Positions 9,886-19,602 are shown, numbered from the stretch's first letter. The stretch: DNA of 64,000 bases from AWTP1-13 sp050248715 (GCA_050248715.1 JBFWRV010000007.1:72597-136596); one strand, 5' to 3'. Numbers and translations: made by a program. Notes: generated by a model from the sequence alone, not told the origin.

Positions 9886-11199
9886 ATGAACGCGAAGGAC
9901 TTGGCGGACGCCGGCAAGACCGCAACCATCAGCGTTGGCGGCAATCAGCAGACGCATCTGCCCATGCGGTCCGGCAGCATCGGCCCAGACGTCATCGACG
10001 TCAGCAAGTTGTATCGCGATACCGGTTGCTTCACCTACGACCCGGGCTTCACGTCCACGGCCAACTGCTCCTCGCGCATCACCTACATCGACGGCGACCA
10101 GGGCGTGCTGCTCTATCGCGGCTATCCCATCGAGCAGCTGGCGCAGCAATCGAACTTCCTGGAGGTCTGCTACCTCCTGCTCAACGGCGAGCTGCCGAAC
10201 AAAGGCCAGTACGAGAATTTCCGCAACATCGTCACGCGCCACACGATGACGCACGAGCAGATGACGCGGTTCTTCACGGGCTTCCGCCGCGACGCGCATC
10301 CGATGGCCGTCATGTGTGGCTCGGTCGGCGCGCTCAGCGCCTTCTACCACGACTCCACCGATATCAACGACGAGAGGCAGCGGGTGATCGCCAGTCACCG
10401 CATGATCGCCAAGATGCCGACGCTGGCGGCGATGGCCTACAAGTACTCGATCGGCCAACCCTTCATCTATCCGCGCAACGATCTCGACTACACCGCGAAC
10501 TTTCTGCAGATGTGTTTCGCCGTGCCCTGCGAGCCCTACGTGGTGAACCCTATCGTTGCGCGCGCGCTCGACCGAATATTCATACTGCACGCCGACCACG
10601 AGCAGAACGCCTCCACCTCCACCGTGCGGCTCGCCGGCTCCTCGGGCGCCAACCCATTCGCCTGCATTGCCGCCGGCATCGCCTGTCTGTGGGGACCCGC
10701 GCACGGCGGCGCCAACGAAGCCGCGCTGAAAATGCTGGAGGAGATCGGCACCGTCGACCGGGTGCCCGAGTATGTCAAGAAGGCCAAGGACAAGAACTCC
10801 GAGTTCCGGCTGATGGGCTTCGGCCACCGCGTCTACAAGAACTACGATCCGCGCGCCAAGGTCATGCAGGAGACCTGCCACGAGGTGCTCGACTCGCTCG
10901 GCATCAAGGACCAGCACATCCTCAAGGTAGCCATGGAGCTCGAGCGGATCGCCCTGCAGGACGACTACTTCGTCGAGAAGAAGCTTTATCCCAACATCGA
11001 CTTCTACTCCGGCATCACGTTGCGCGCGATCGGCTTCCCGGTGTCGATGTTCACGGTGCTGTTCGCCGTGGCGCGCACGGTGGGCTGGATCGCGCAGTGG
11101 AAAGAGATGATCGAGGACCCCGAGCAAAAGATCGGCCGCCCCCGTCAACTCTACATCGGGGCGACCGAGCGGCCGTACACGCCGATCGAGCGTCGCTGA
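9886..11199 (+). CDS. gltA: Citrate synthase (type II, NADH-class)
   Basis: Condenses oxaloacetate and acetyl-CoA at entry to the TCA cycle. The 437 residues match hexameric Gram-negative citrate synthases. Catalytic residues are visible: His273 in GPAHGGAN, His314 in GFGHRVYKN and Asp372 in NIDFYSG. A zinc-ribbon-like N-terminal part (CFTYDPGFTSTANCSS) is typical of this type. The ATG follows GAAGGACGAGG at proper spacing. Confidence 0.97.
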   Translation: MNAKDLADAGKTATISVGGNQQTHLPMRSGSIGPDVIDVSKLYRDTGCFTYDPGFTSTANCSSRITYIDGDQGVLLYRGYPIEQLAQQSNFLEVCYLLLNGELPNKGQYENFRNIVTRHTMTHEQMTRFFTGFRRDAHPMAVMCGSVGALSAFYHDSTDINDERQRVIASHRMIAKMPTLAAMAYKYSIGQPFIYPRNDLDYTANFLQMCFAVPCEPYVVNPIVARALDRIFILHADHEQNASTSTVRLAGSSGANPFACIAAGIACLWGPAHGGANEAALKMLEEIGTVDRVPEYVKKAKDKNSEFRLMGFGHRVYKNYDPRAKVMQETCHEVLDSLGIKDQHILKVAMELERIALQDDYFVEKKLYPNIDFYSGITLRAIGFPVSMFTVLFAVARTVGWIAQWKEMIEDPEQKIGRPRQLYIGATERPYTPIERR

Positions 11200-11241
11200 T
11201 CGGCCTCACGCGCTACGTCCTCGAACGTCCTGTGCGGACCC

Positions 11242-11268
11242 GGCCGACGACCGATACCGGCGTCGGCC
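11242..11268 (+). terminator. Hairpin downstream of gltA
   Basis: GGCCGACG and CGTCGGCC form an 8-bp perfect stem 42 nt after the gltA stop. No T-tract follows, so terminator function is uncertain. Confidence 0.35.
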
Positions 11269-11368
11269 GACGAGCTGATGCGCAGAATTTGCACGAGAGT
11301 GGTGCTGGCGAAGCATAGGCAACGGGCGCTAGGCTCCGGGCACCAACGCCAACGCCATTGGGGGAGCC

Positions 11369-11752
11369 ATGCCCAAAATCGAGCGCATCATCGTGCCGGA
11401 CATTCCGGCACCCGTTAGCCACTACTGCCACGTGACCCGGGCGGGGCCCCATGTCTGGGTCGCCGGCGTGGTCGGCCAGGCGCAGGACGGCAGCATACCC
11501 GCCGACGTGGTGGCGCAGTTCGATATTGCCATTGCCGCCATCGACAAGTGCCTCAGGGCAGCCGGTGCCGGACCTGAGCACGTCGTCAAGGTTCAGGTAT
11601 TCATGACCGACATCACGGAGCGGCCGAAGATCAATCCGCGCCGCATCGCCTATTTCGGCGGCAACCTACCGGTTTCCACTCTGGTCGAGGTGAAGGGGCT
11701 GGTCGATCCGCGCATGAAGGTCGAGATCGAGTGCCAAGCCTACGTGGGGTAG
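11369..11752 (+). CDS. Rid-family protein lacking the catalytic arginine
   Basis: YjgF/YER057c/UK114 (Rid) fold, 127 residues, normal length, with GGGGGAG upstream of the ATG. Fold signatures are WVAGVVGQAQDG (30-41), VVKVQVFMTDI (72-82), YFGGNLPVSTLVEV (95-108) and KVEIECQAYV (117-126). True RidA enamine/imine deaminases have Arg in the P-A-R-S-x-V-E-V segment. Here it reads PVSTLVEV, with Ser103 at that place, so this is probably a non-deaminating Rid subfamily member. It is alone between gltA and the convergent lpxB. Confidence 0.85.
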   Translation: MPKIERIIVPDIPAPVSHYCHVTRAGPHVWVAGVVGQAQDGSIPADVVAQFDIAIAAIDKCLRAAGAGPEHVVKVQVFMTDITERPKINPRRIAYFGGNLPVSTLVEVKGLVDPRMKVEIECQAYVG

Positions 11753-11866
11753 GCGCCGGGTGCGAATGTGGCGAGCGAGCCGGACGGACGGGCGCTCGCC
11801 TCAGCTCTGGGGCGGTTCTTGGCCTGCTCCATGGCGATCCGCAATGGGGCGGCTTGAGAAGCGCGC

Positions 11867-13159
11867 TCACGCGTCGCGGGTCATCCGCCAGGGGCGCGGC
11901 CAACCGCGACCGATCTCGGCGTAGTCGAGCACGACGTCGGCGGCGGCCTCACTCGGGGTGCCGCGCGGCAGCCGCAGCCGGCCAGGCACGCGCGCCAGTG
12001 CCGCGAGCTGGCGCTGGCGTGCAGGCCCTTCGTCCAGGATCGGCGCCAACGCCGCCGCCAGGTTCACGGGTGTGCAGTACTCCTGGATCAGCTCCGGGAA
12101 CGCCCTCCCCTCCAGCACGAGGTTGGGCAGCACGATCGACGGCGTCTTGATCATCAGCCGCAGCGGCGGCGCCATCACGGCATCGACCTTGTAGGCGACC
12201 ACCATCGGCGTGCCGGCGACGGCGAGCTCGAGCGTCACCGTGCCCGAGGCTACAAGCGCCGCGCGGGCGAGCTTGAAGGCACGGAACTTGTCCTCCTCAC
12301 CAGTGAGTAGCAGCGGCTTCTTGGGCCACGCCCGCAGATGCTGCTCGATCAGGCCGCGCACGGATTCCACGACGGGGATGGCCACCTCGAACTTGCGACC
12401 GCGCTCGATCAACCGGGTGAGTGCCTCTCCGAAAGGCCGCATCAGCCGACCGACCTCGGACGGGCGGCTGCCCGGCAGCACGAGCAGCAGCGACACGCCC
12501 GGCGGCAGGGCCAGCCGCTTCGCGAGCGGGGCGGTATCGAGCGCCTCGATCCAGGCCATGCGCTCGATCAGCGGATGGCCGACATAGCTGCATGGCGGGC
12601 CGCCGAGCCGCTGGTGCGCGTCCGGCTCGAACGGCAGGAGGCCCAGCACATGGTCGATGTAGTGACGCATCTTGCGCGCCCTGCCCGGCCGCCAGGCCCA
12701 CACACTCGGCGACACGTAGTCGATGATCGGGATCTCGGGGCGCCGCTTGCGCACGCGCCGGGCAATGGGGTGCGTGAACTCGGGGCTATCGATGATGACA
12801 AGGGCATCCGGCTCGGCCGCCACGGCGGCGGCAGCGGTGCGATGCACGTGGCGCAGGAGGGTCGGCAGCCGGCCGAGGATGGCCCCGATCCCCATCACCG
12901 CGACCTCCTCCATCGGGAACTGGGACACGAGGCCCTGCTCGGCCATCTGCTCGCCGCCGACGCCTGCGTAGCGAATGCGGCCGGGACGGCGCGCGTTGAG
13001 CGCCGCCATCAGCTTGGCGCCGAGCGCGTCGCCGGAGTGCTCGCCGGCCACGACGAACAGATTGAGATCGCGCCCCTTGGCCGAGCTCCCAGCGCCTTCC
13101 GCCGGCGGCGCGCCGGCAGGTATCGTCGCCGATGCCGGGGGCCGCGCCTCCTCGCTCAT
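11867..13159 (-). CDS. lpxB: Lipid-A-disaccharide synthase
   Basis: Joins UDP-2,3-diacylglucosamine and lipid X to form the lipid A disaccharide. The ATG at 13159 overlaps the lpxI stop (ATGA), giving 430 residues. A disordered Ala/Pro-rich stretch of about 30 residues precedes the family start. Signatures are VVAGEHSGDALGAKLM, AVMGIGAILGRLP, IIDYVSPSVWAWRPGRARKM, CSYVGHPLIERM and LVLPGSRPSEV. It is the last gene of the lipid A operon. Confidence 0.95.
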   Translation of the reverse strand: MSEEARPPASATIPAGAPPAEGAGSSAKGRDLNLFVVAGEHSGDALGAKLMAALNARRPGRIRYAGVGGEQMAEQGLVSQFPMEEVAVMGIGAILGRLPTLLRHVHRTAAAAVAAEPDALVIIDSPEFTHPIARRVRKRRPEIPIIDYVSPSVWAWRPGRARKMRHYIDHVLGLLPFEPDAHQRLGGPPCSYVGHPLIERMAWIEALDTAPLAKRLALPPGVSLLLVLPGSRPSEVGRLMRPFGEALTRLIERGRKFEVAIPVVESVRGLIEQHLRAWPKKPLLLTGEEDKFRAFKLARAALVASGTVTLELAVAGTPMVVAYKVDAVMAPPLRLMIKTPSIVLPNLVLEGRAFPELIQEYCTPVNLAAALAPILDEGPARQRQLAALARVPGRLRLPRGTPSEAAADVVLDYAEIGRGWPRPWRMTRDA

Positions 13160-14493
13160 GGCGTGCCACACAACACCAGGAACAGGCCCAAGTCATCCGC
13201 GAGGGGGCCCAGGTCCTCGTAGGGAGCAAGTGCCGGAGCCGATCCAACGACAGCAACGCCCGAGAGCTCCTGGGCTGCCGCCTGCGCCAAGACGGAGCCG
13301 AGCCGGCCGGCATCGACCTTGAATGCGCCATCGGCGCGGCGGACGAGCACGCCGGCCTTGCTCCAGCGCAGGCCCCACTGCCCGCGCAGAGCCGCTGCCC
13401 GGTCCAGGAGAGCCGCAACGCCCTCGACTGCCTCGAGCGCCAGGATGTAGCGGCGTTGCACGACCGCGCCGGAGCCGGTGCCCAGCGGCGCCAGAGCTTC
13501 GACCGCGGCAAAGCCGGTCGCGATGTCGGCGATATCGTGCCGGCTCGGGTGGTGGCGACCGATCACCCGGACCGCGCGCTGCGCGGAGGGAGGCATCTGT
13601 CCCCAACCGGTCGCCGCAAAGCCTTGGATGGCACAGGCACGCCCATTGGCCATGTTGACGGCCTGCTCCCGGTCGAGGATCAGCACGGCGCCGGCCTCCA
13701 CCGCGACACCCGCAAGCCCGGCGGCTCTCGCTTGCTCGATGGTGCGCGGACCGATCGCCGGCATATCGATCCGCAGCTCCTGCCCGGGCTTGGGTCCCTT
13801 CGCGAGGACGCCGCGACGGGAGGCCGGCCCCTGGCAGCCCGGCAGGTCGGCCACGCGCTGCAGCATGGCATCGGTGCCCTCCGCGCCCTCGATGGCCAGC
13901 ACCTTGCCCGCCGCAACCACGACGGCCTGTCCGGCATCCACCGGGGCCAGCGCACGGCGCACGGCGAACCCGAGCTCGGCGTCGACGCAATCGGGATCCT
14001 CCAAAGCCACGCTGCCGATCCGGCCAGCCCGCGCCAGTAGATCGGGCGCCACCTCGTGCACGCCGCGCACGCTCAGCCCCTTGGCCTCGAAGAAGCGGAG
14101 CACGCGCGTCAGCACGGCGTCGTCACCGCCTGCGAGCAGGCGCACGATCATCGGCAGATTGAGAAAGAAGCCAAGGTCGGGGCGCACCCGCCACAGGTCC
14201 GGCCGGCTGACGCCGCCGGCGATCACGAGCTCGTCGGCCCCCTCAGCACGCAGGGTCGAGACCATGCGACCGATCTGGCCCCAGTTGACCCAGGTGTGCG
14301 GAAAGCGGGCGATCTCAGGTGCTGCCTCCCCCTCGATGCCGACGATATGCACGGGCTGCCCACGCGCCCTCACGCTCTCGGCCACCGTGAGCGGCAGCCG
14401 CCCGCCGCCTGCCAGAATGCCGACGCAGCTCATGGCCGCCCCCATGGCCTCGCGCTGCGCCGCGAGCGCGGGCAAGCCATTTCGCCCACTCAC
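13156..14493 (-). CDS. lpxI: UDP-2,3-diacylglucosamine pyrophosphatase LpxI with a duplicated C-terminal domain
   Basis: Hydrolyses UDP-2,3-diacylglucosamine to lipid X, replacing LpxH in alphaproteobacteria. The N-domain (GILAGGGRLPLTV at 25-37, GGVSRPDLWRVRPDL at 93-107) and C-domain (about 171-290, with RIDMPAIGPRTIEQARAAGL) are normal and would end near 285. Here the protein continues to 445, with a segment at 322-440 that resembles 171-290. Residues 173-217 and 325-369 align without gaps at 20 of 45 identities by my count. The GTG at 14493 overlaps the lpxA stop (GTGA); ATGs at residues 17 and 21 are alternative starts. Confidence 0.9.
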   Translation of the reverse strand: MSGRNGLPALAAQREAMGAAMSCVGILAGGGRLPLTVAESVRARGQPVHIVGIEGEAAPEIARFPHTWVNWGQIGRMVSTLRAEGADELVIAGGVSRPDLWRVRPDLGFFLNLPMIVRLLAGGDDAVLTRVLRFFEAKGLSVRGVHEVAPDLLARAGRIGSVALEDPDCVDAELGFAVRRALAPVDAGQAVVVAAGKVLAIEGAEGTDAMLQRVADLPGCQGPASRRGVLAKGPKPGQELRIDMPAIGPRTIEQARAAGLAGVAVEAGAVLILDREQAVNMANGRACAIQGFAATGWGQMPPSAQRAVRVIGRHHPSRHDIADIATGFAAVEALAPLGTGSGAVVQRRYILALEAVEGVAALLDRAAALRGQWGLRWSKAGVLVRRADGAFKVDAGRLGSVLAQAAAQELSGVAVVGSAPALAPYEDLGPLADDLGLFLVLCGTP

Positions 14494-15290
14494 GCTTCAG
14501 CGTGCGGCACGCACAGCGAGCGCTTGCCGCCAGCGCGGATGAAATCCACGATCTCCTTCACCGCCGGGTGGTCGAATTCCTTTTCCACGTCATCGAGGCG
14601 CTCCACGAGAGTGCCCTCGTCGGCGAAAAGGAGGCGGTAGGCGCGCCGCAACGTGTGGATGTCGTCGCGCGAGAAGCCGCGCCGCTGCAGGCCGACGATG
14701 TTGAGGCCGGAGAGCTGCGCACGGTTGCCGAGCGCCATGCCGAAGGGAATGAGATCGTTCTCGAGCCCCGACATGCCCCCGATGAAGGAGTGGTTGCCGA
14801 CGCGGGAGAACTGGATGACGGCCGCGCCGCCGCCGAGAATGGCGAAGTCCCCCACGGTGACATGGCCGGCCAGCATCACGTTGTTGGAGAGAATGACGTT
14901 GTTGCCGACCCGGCAGTCGTGCCCGACGTGGCTGTTTGCAAGGAACGCGCAGTGGTCGCCGACGACGGTGGCCATGTTGCCGCCCTGCGTGCCGGGGTTC
15001 ATGGTGACCCCCTCGCGAATGATGCAGTGGCTGCCCACCGTGAGCGTCGAGGGCTCACCCTTGTACTTCAGGTCCTGCGGCTGATGGCCGATCGAGGCGA
15101 AGGGAAATATCTGCGTGCGTGCGCCGATGCTGGTTCGGCCCACGACGACGGCGTGGCTCTTCAGAACCACCCCATCGGCCAGGGAGACCTCGCCGCCCAC
15201 GTGGCAGAAGGGACCGATGCGCACGTCCTCGCCGAGCTGGGCGCCAGGCTCGACGACGGCGGTGGCATGGACTTCACATCTTGGCATCAT
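14490..15290 (-). CDS. lpxA: UDP-N-acetylglucosamine O-acyltransferase
   Basis: First step of lipid A synthesis: transfers 3-hydroxyacyl from ACP to UDP-GlcNAc. The 266 residues show a left-handed beta-helix of hexapeptide repeats up to about 190 (VVEPGAQLGEDVRIGPF), then a helical C-terminal domain. The catalytic His lies in FLANSHVGHDCRVGNN, and GGGAAVIQFSRVG follows. Its start lies 17 nt inside the fabZ end, showing tight coupling. Confidence 0.96.
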   Translation of the reverse strand: MMPRCEVHATAVVEPGAQLGEDVRIGPFCHVGGEVSLADGVVLKSHAVVVGRTSIGARTQIFPFASIGHQPQDLKYKGEPSTLTVGSHCIIREGVTMNPGTQGGNMATVVGDHCAFLANSHVGHDCRVGNNVILSNNVMLAGHVTVGDFAILGGGAAVIQFSRVGNHSFIGGMSGLENDLIPFGMALGNRAQLSGLNIVGLQRRGFSRDDIHTLRRAYRLLFADEGTLVERLDDVEKEFDHPAVKEIVDFIRAGGKRSLCVPHAEA

Positions 15291-15756
15291 CCGGATCCAG
15301 GATCATGGCGCTGACCTCCGCCTCCGCCACCACCTGACCGTTCACCTTCGCCTCACCGTAGAACCGCCAGGCGCGCCCGCGGCTGCGCAATTTCTTGACA
15401 TGATAATGCAGCTGATCGCCCGGCAGCACCGGCCGGCGGAACTTGGCGCGGTCTATCCCCATGAAATACACGAGCTGGGGCTTGTAGGTGACGTCGAAGT
15501 TGGCGACGCACAGCGCGCCCGCCGTCTGCGCCAGCCCCTCGATGATCAGCACGCCGGGCATGATGGGAAACTGGGGGAAGTGGCCCTGGAAGAACGGCTC
15601 GTTGATCGTCACGCTTTTGATGCCGACGGCGCTGACGTCGCCATCCATGTCGATGATGCGATCCACCAGCAGGAACGGATAGCGGTGGGGCAGAAGCTTC
15701 ATCACGCGCGCGATGTCGGCCGTGCCGAGCTTCTTGGTCGTCGTTGCCTCAGTCAT
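15274..15756 (-). CDS. fabZ: 3-hydroxyacyl-ACP dehydratase FabZ
   Basis: Dehydrates 3-hydroxyacyl-ACP in fatty acid elongation and competes with LpxA/LpxD for the same substrate, which explains its place in this operon. It is a 160-residue hotdog fold with PHRYPFLLVDRI at 23-34. The catalytic pair is His59 (FFQGHFPQFP) and Glu73 (PGVLIIEGLAQ). The start ATG is 53 nt after the lpxD stop. Confidence 0.97.
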   Translation of the reverse strand: MTEATTTKKLGTADIARVMKLLPHRYPFLLVDRIIDMDGDVSAVGIKSVTINEPFFQGHFPQFPIMPGVLIIEGLAQTAGALCVANFDVTYKPQLVYFMGIDRAKFRRPVLPGDQLHYHVKKLRSRGRAWRFYGEAKVNGQVVAEAEVSAMILDPDDAKM

Positions 15757-15809
15757 TGCCTCGTCCTAGTCCTAGCTCGTTGTCCCGCCCGGCAAACTAC
15801 CAGCCCGAT

Positions 15810-16853
15810 CTATCCGCCGCCGGAGCGTCCTTCTCTTTGCGTTAAGCGTTTGAGCAAGGCGAGTTGCCGCGCCCACTCCGTCAGCGGCAACGCCGGCGTC
15901 CCGCCCAGCCGGGCCCCTGGCGCCACGTCCTCCTTGGCGTGGGATGCGCCGCCGATCTGCGCGCCCATACCGACCTTGATGTGGCCTATAACGCCCGATT
16001 GCCCGCCCATGATCACGAAATCCTCGAACTCCGAGGACCCTGCGATGCCGACCTGGCCCGCAAACACACAATGCCGTCCGACCACGACGTTGTGCCCGAT
16101 CTGCACGAGATTATCAATTTTCGTGCCCTCGCCGATCACCGTGTCCTTGAGAGCGCCGCGATCGATGCAGCTGTTGGCACCGATCTCGACGTCGTCCTGA
16201 ATGATCACGCGGCCGATCTGCGGGACCTTGAGATGCCCCTTGGGGCCCATGGCGAAGCCGAAACCGTCCTGCCCGACGCGCACGCCGGCATGCAGGATCA
16301 CCCGGTCGCCGACCAGGGCATGCATCACGCTGCAGCCGGGCCCCACGTAGCCGCCACGGCCGATGCTCACCCGATATCCCACCAGGGCGCCCGCCGCGAT
16401 CACCGTGCCGCGCCCGATCTGCGCCTCGCGCCCGATGACCGCGCCCGGCTCGACCCGTACGTCCTCCTCCAGGCGCGCCGTCGGATGGATGGGCGGATCG
16501 GAAGCATCCGCCATGGCAGCCTTGGGCAGCATGGCATCGGGGTAGAACAGCTGCAGGGCGAGCGCGAAGCCGCGGTAGGGCTGCGCCATGACGAGGGCCG
16601 CCACGTGAGCCGGCATCCGGTCGGCCAACGCCGGGGCAATGAGGCAGGCCGAGCCGCGCGTCGCGGCCAGCTGGCCCAGATATTTGCGATTGTCGAGGAA
16701 GGTTACGTCGCCGTCGCCGGCATCGGCGAGGCTCTTGACGTCATGCATGCGCAGGTCCGGATCGGCTCCGGGCGCCAGTTGCGCGCCGACCTTCTCGGCC
16801 AGTGCCGCGAGCCGGACCGGCGCTGCTCTCTCGAAGAATCCGGGATGCTCCAT
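15810..16853 (-). CDS. lpxD: UDP-3-O-acylglucosamine N-acyltransferase
   Basis: Adds the second acyl chain in lipid A synthesis. The 347 residues include a uridine-binding N-terminal domain (about 1-110) and a hexapeptide beta-helix (about 115-310). NLVQIGHNVVVG carries the catalytic His, and VFAGQVGIAGSSEFED and GGQSGVIGHIKVG follow. It sits directly downstream of bamA. No skp/ompH gene lies in the 118-nt gap, although skp is often there in other proteobacteria. Confidence 0.96.
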   Translation of the reverse strand: MEHPGFFERAAPVRLAALAEKVGAQLAPGADPDLRMHDVKSLADAGDGDVTFLDNRKYLGQLAATRGSACLIAPALADRMPAHVAALVMAQPYRGFALALQLFYPDAMLPKAAMADASDPPIHPTARLEEDVRVEPGAVIGREAQIGRGTVIAAGALVGYRVSIGRGGYVGPGCSVMHALVGDRVILHAGVRVGQDGFGFAMGPKGHLKVPQIGRVIIQDDVEIGANSCIDRGALKDTVIGEGTKIDNLVQIGHNVVVGRHCVFAGQVGIAGSSEFEDFVIMGGQSGVIGHIKVGMGAQIGGASHAKEDVAPGARLGGTPALPLTEWARQLALLKRLTQREGRSGGG

Positions 16854-16971
16854 CCAGCCACCATGTGCCGAGCAACGAAAACTCGCCCCGGCGAAACGCC
16901 GGCAACGGCACGCGAGACTAGCACTGCTTGCGGCCCCCTGTCCCAGGCCCCCGATTCAGGCGCCCGCGGTC

Positions 16972-19362
16972 TCAGAACCGCGTGGAGGCACCGAACCGGA
17001 CGATCTGGTCGATGTCGTACTTCTCCTTGAGGAGCGGGTAGGCGATGTCGAGGCGCAGCGGACCGAGGGGCGAATTCCACAGCACGCCAAAGCCGACGGA
17101 GGCGCGCACGGAGGCGGAGTCGACGAGGCAGACGCCCTCAAACGTTGTTACTCCCGTGACCGGATCAGTAACTCCCGGCACGCCACACTTAGCGTTCAAC
17201 TCCTTTGCGCTGGCGCCCGCACCAAACAGCGAACCCGCATCGGCGAAGATGGCGCCACTCATACCAAGGTCATCGGGTATGAACGGAAACGGGAAGCGCA
17301 GCTCAGCCGTCGTCGCCCAGAAGGTCTGGCCGCCAAGCGCGTTGCTCGTCAGCGTATCACGGGGGCCGTAACCGGCGCGGTTGAAGCCGCGGATGGTCTC
17401 GCCACCCTTGTAGTATAGGTCGAGCAGGCGGACGTCCTCTCCGCCCCAGCCCTCGATGTGACCACCGATCGCGCGGCCAACGAGCGTGATCTTCTCCGTA
17501 ATCGGATAGTAGAAGCGACTCTCGGCACTGCCGCGGATGTACTGCACGTCGCCGCCAAGCCCCGCAAACTCGCCGGATACCTGCAGGTAGTAGCCGCTGG
17601 TCGGATTCTTCGGATGGTTACGCTTGTCGTAGACCAGACCGCTGCCCACCGAAGAACTCCAATACTCTCCCTTGGCCTCTTCGATCGCACGAGATGCCCC
17701 AGGCTGGACGTCGGAAATCTCATTGTTGGAGATCGTGTACGAGTTGGTCAGCCAGAGGTTTTCCGAGAGCGGGAAGCCCAGCCGCAGCGACACGCCGCTG
17801 TTGCGCCCGGCGAAGGGCTGGTAGGTCGAGACCGTCGTGATCTTGTGGAACACGTCGAAGCCGGCGGCGAGGTTGCGATCGAGGAACCTGGGCTCGGTGA
17901 AGCTCAAATCGATCTGCAAACGCTCTTGGGAGCCGGCGAGGCGCAGCCGCAGATACTGCCCTCGGCCCATCAGGTTTCGCTCGCTGATGGTGATATCGCC
18001 GATCACGCCTTCGCTGGTGGAGTAGCCGGCACCAAAGGACAGCTCGCCGGTTGATTGCTCCACCACCTCGACGTCGAGGATCATGCGGTCGGGGGCCGAG
18101 CCCGGCCGGCGCTTGATCTCGACATTCTTGAAGAAGCCCAGCGCCTGCAGCCGCTTCTTGGCCTTGTCCACCATCAGCGGATTGAAGGCATCGCCCTCGG
18201 CCAGACGGAACTCACGGCGGATGACGTAGTCGCGCGTGCGCGTGTTGCCGATGACGTTGATGCGCTCGATGTAGATGCGCGGCCCCTCATCGACCATGTA
18301 CGTCACATTGATCACCCGGGCGCCCGGATCGCGCGCGGCGCGCGGGCGGACACGAGCAAACGGCACGCCCTGCTCCGATACCGTCAGCGTCAGCTTCTCG
18401 ACGGTCTTGTCCATCTCAGACTGATTGAAGGTCGAACCACTGACGGTCAGGACTTCGCGGCGCAGGGCCTTCGCGTCGACGCTGCCCAAGGCCGATTCCA
18501 CTTCGACGCCGCCGAACCTGAAGAGCTCGCCTTCCTCGATCACGAACGTGATGTAGAAGCCCGAGCCGTCCCGGTCGAGCTCGGCGCCGGCGGAGACGAC
18601 GCGCGCGTCGGCGTAACCGTTTTTCAGGTAGTACTGCCGGAGCAGCTCCCGATCGAGCGAGAGCCGGTCAGGGTCGTAGATGTTCGTACCCTTGATGAAA
18701 TCGAAAAGGTTCGACTGGCTCGTCGTGATGATGTCGCGCAGCTGGCTGTCGGAGAAGGCGCGGTTGCCGATGAAATTGATGGCCTTGACCTTGGTCGCCG
18801 CGCCCTCGTGGATCTCGAACACCAGGTTCACCCGGTTGTTGTCGAGATCGATGATCTTCGGCTCGACGGCGGCTGCATAACGGCCCTGGCGACGATAGAC
18901 GTCGAGGATGCGCTGCACGTCGGCCTGGGCACGGGCGCGCGTGAATACCGCGCGCGGCTTGAGCTGCACCTCCGCCCCCAGCGTGTCCTTGTCCGCCTCG
19001 CGGTTGCCCTCGAATGCCACTTGGTTGATGACCGGGTTTTCCTCGACCGTGACGAGCACGCTCGCGCCTTCGCGCTCGATGCGCACGTCGGAAAACAGGC
19101 CGGTGGCGAACAGCGACTTGATGGACGCGTCGATCTTGCCGGGATCGTAGGCGTCGCCGGCGCTGAACTTCAGGTAGGAGCGCACCGTCTCGGGCTCGAC
19201 GCGACGATTGCCGGCGACCCTGACGTCCCGGATCACGGCGCCCTGTGCGTGCACAACCGGCGCACTCACGAGCACCGGTTCGACGGCCGAGGCAAAGACT
19301 GCCATCGCCGCGACCAGGAATACGTGCCAGCCCCCCGACTTGCACATCCTTGAGATCGGCAT
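16972..19362 (-). CDS. bamA: Outer-membrane assembly factor BamA
   Basis: Core of the BAM complex, folding beta-barrel proteins into the outer membrane. The 796 residues comprise a signal sequence (hydrophobic 13-27, with VVHAQG near 40), five POTRA domains to about 385, and a C-terminal 16-strand barrel. The barrel shows the RGFNRAGYGPRD loop corresponding to the conserved VRGF motif. The chain ends in Phe (RFGASTRF), the usual C-terminal recognition signal. A Cys pair in the NAKCGVPGV...FEGVCL loop is unusual but plausible. Confidence 0.97.
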   Translation of the reverse strand: MPISRMCKSGGWHVFLVAAMAVFASAVEPVLVSAPVVHAQGAVIRDVRVAGNRRVEPETVRSYLKFSAGDAYDPGKIDASIKSLFATGLFSDVRIEREGASVLVTVEENPVINQVAFEGNREADKDTLGAEVQLKPRAVFTRARAQADVQRILDVYRRQGRYAAAVEPKIIDLDNNRVNLVFEIHEGAATKVKAINFIGNRAFSDSQLRDIITTSQSNLFDFIKGTNIYDPDRLSLDRELLRQYYLKNGYADARVVSAGAELDRDGSGFYITFVIEEGELFRFGGVEVESALGSVDAKALRREVLTVSGSTFNQSEMDKTVEKLTLTVSEQGVPFARVRPRAARDPGARVINVTYMVDEGPRIYIERINVIGNTRTRDYVIRREFRLAEGDAFNPLMVDKAKKRLQALGFFKNVEIKRRPGSAPDRMILDVEVVEQSTGELSFGAGYSTSEGVIGDITISERNLMGRGQYLRLRLAGSQERLQIDLSFTEPRFLDRNLAAGFDVFHKITTVSTYQPFAGRNSGVSLRLGFPLSENLWLTNSYTISNNEISDVQPGASRAIEEAKGEYWSSSVGSGLVYDKRNHPKNPTSGYYLQVSGEFAGLGGDVQYIRGSAESRFYYPITEKITLVGRAIGGHIEGWGGEDVRLLDLYYKGGETIRGFNRAGYGPRDTLTSNALGGQTFWATTAELRFPFPFIPDDLGMSGAIFADAGSLFGAGASAKELNAKCGVPGVTDPVTGVTTFEGVCLVDSASVRASVGFGVLWNSPLGPLRLDIAYPLLKEKYDIDQIVRFGASTRF

Positions 19363-19602
19363 TCTTCCCGTCTGCCTTTCGGTTCGCCGTTCGGCCTGCT
19401 CCCTACCCGTCGGCGTCAGGTGGGCGCTTACGCTCGATACTCCTTGGACCTGCCTAGAATCACCCGACAGTCTGCTCTTCCCTCGACCGCCGGAAAAACA
19501 GGCCCCGGCTAAGTCTTTACCGGCTCATCCGCGGCCGCGAAAGTGGCAATATTATCCCTCTTGGCCTTGCCATTTCAGGCGCTTACACGGCACGCCTTAT
19601 TT

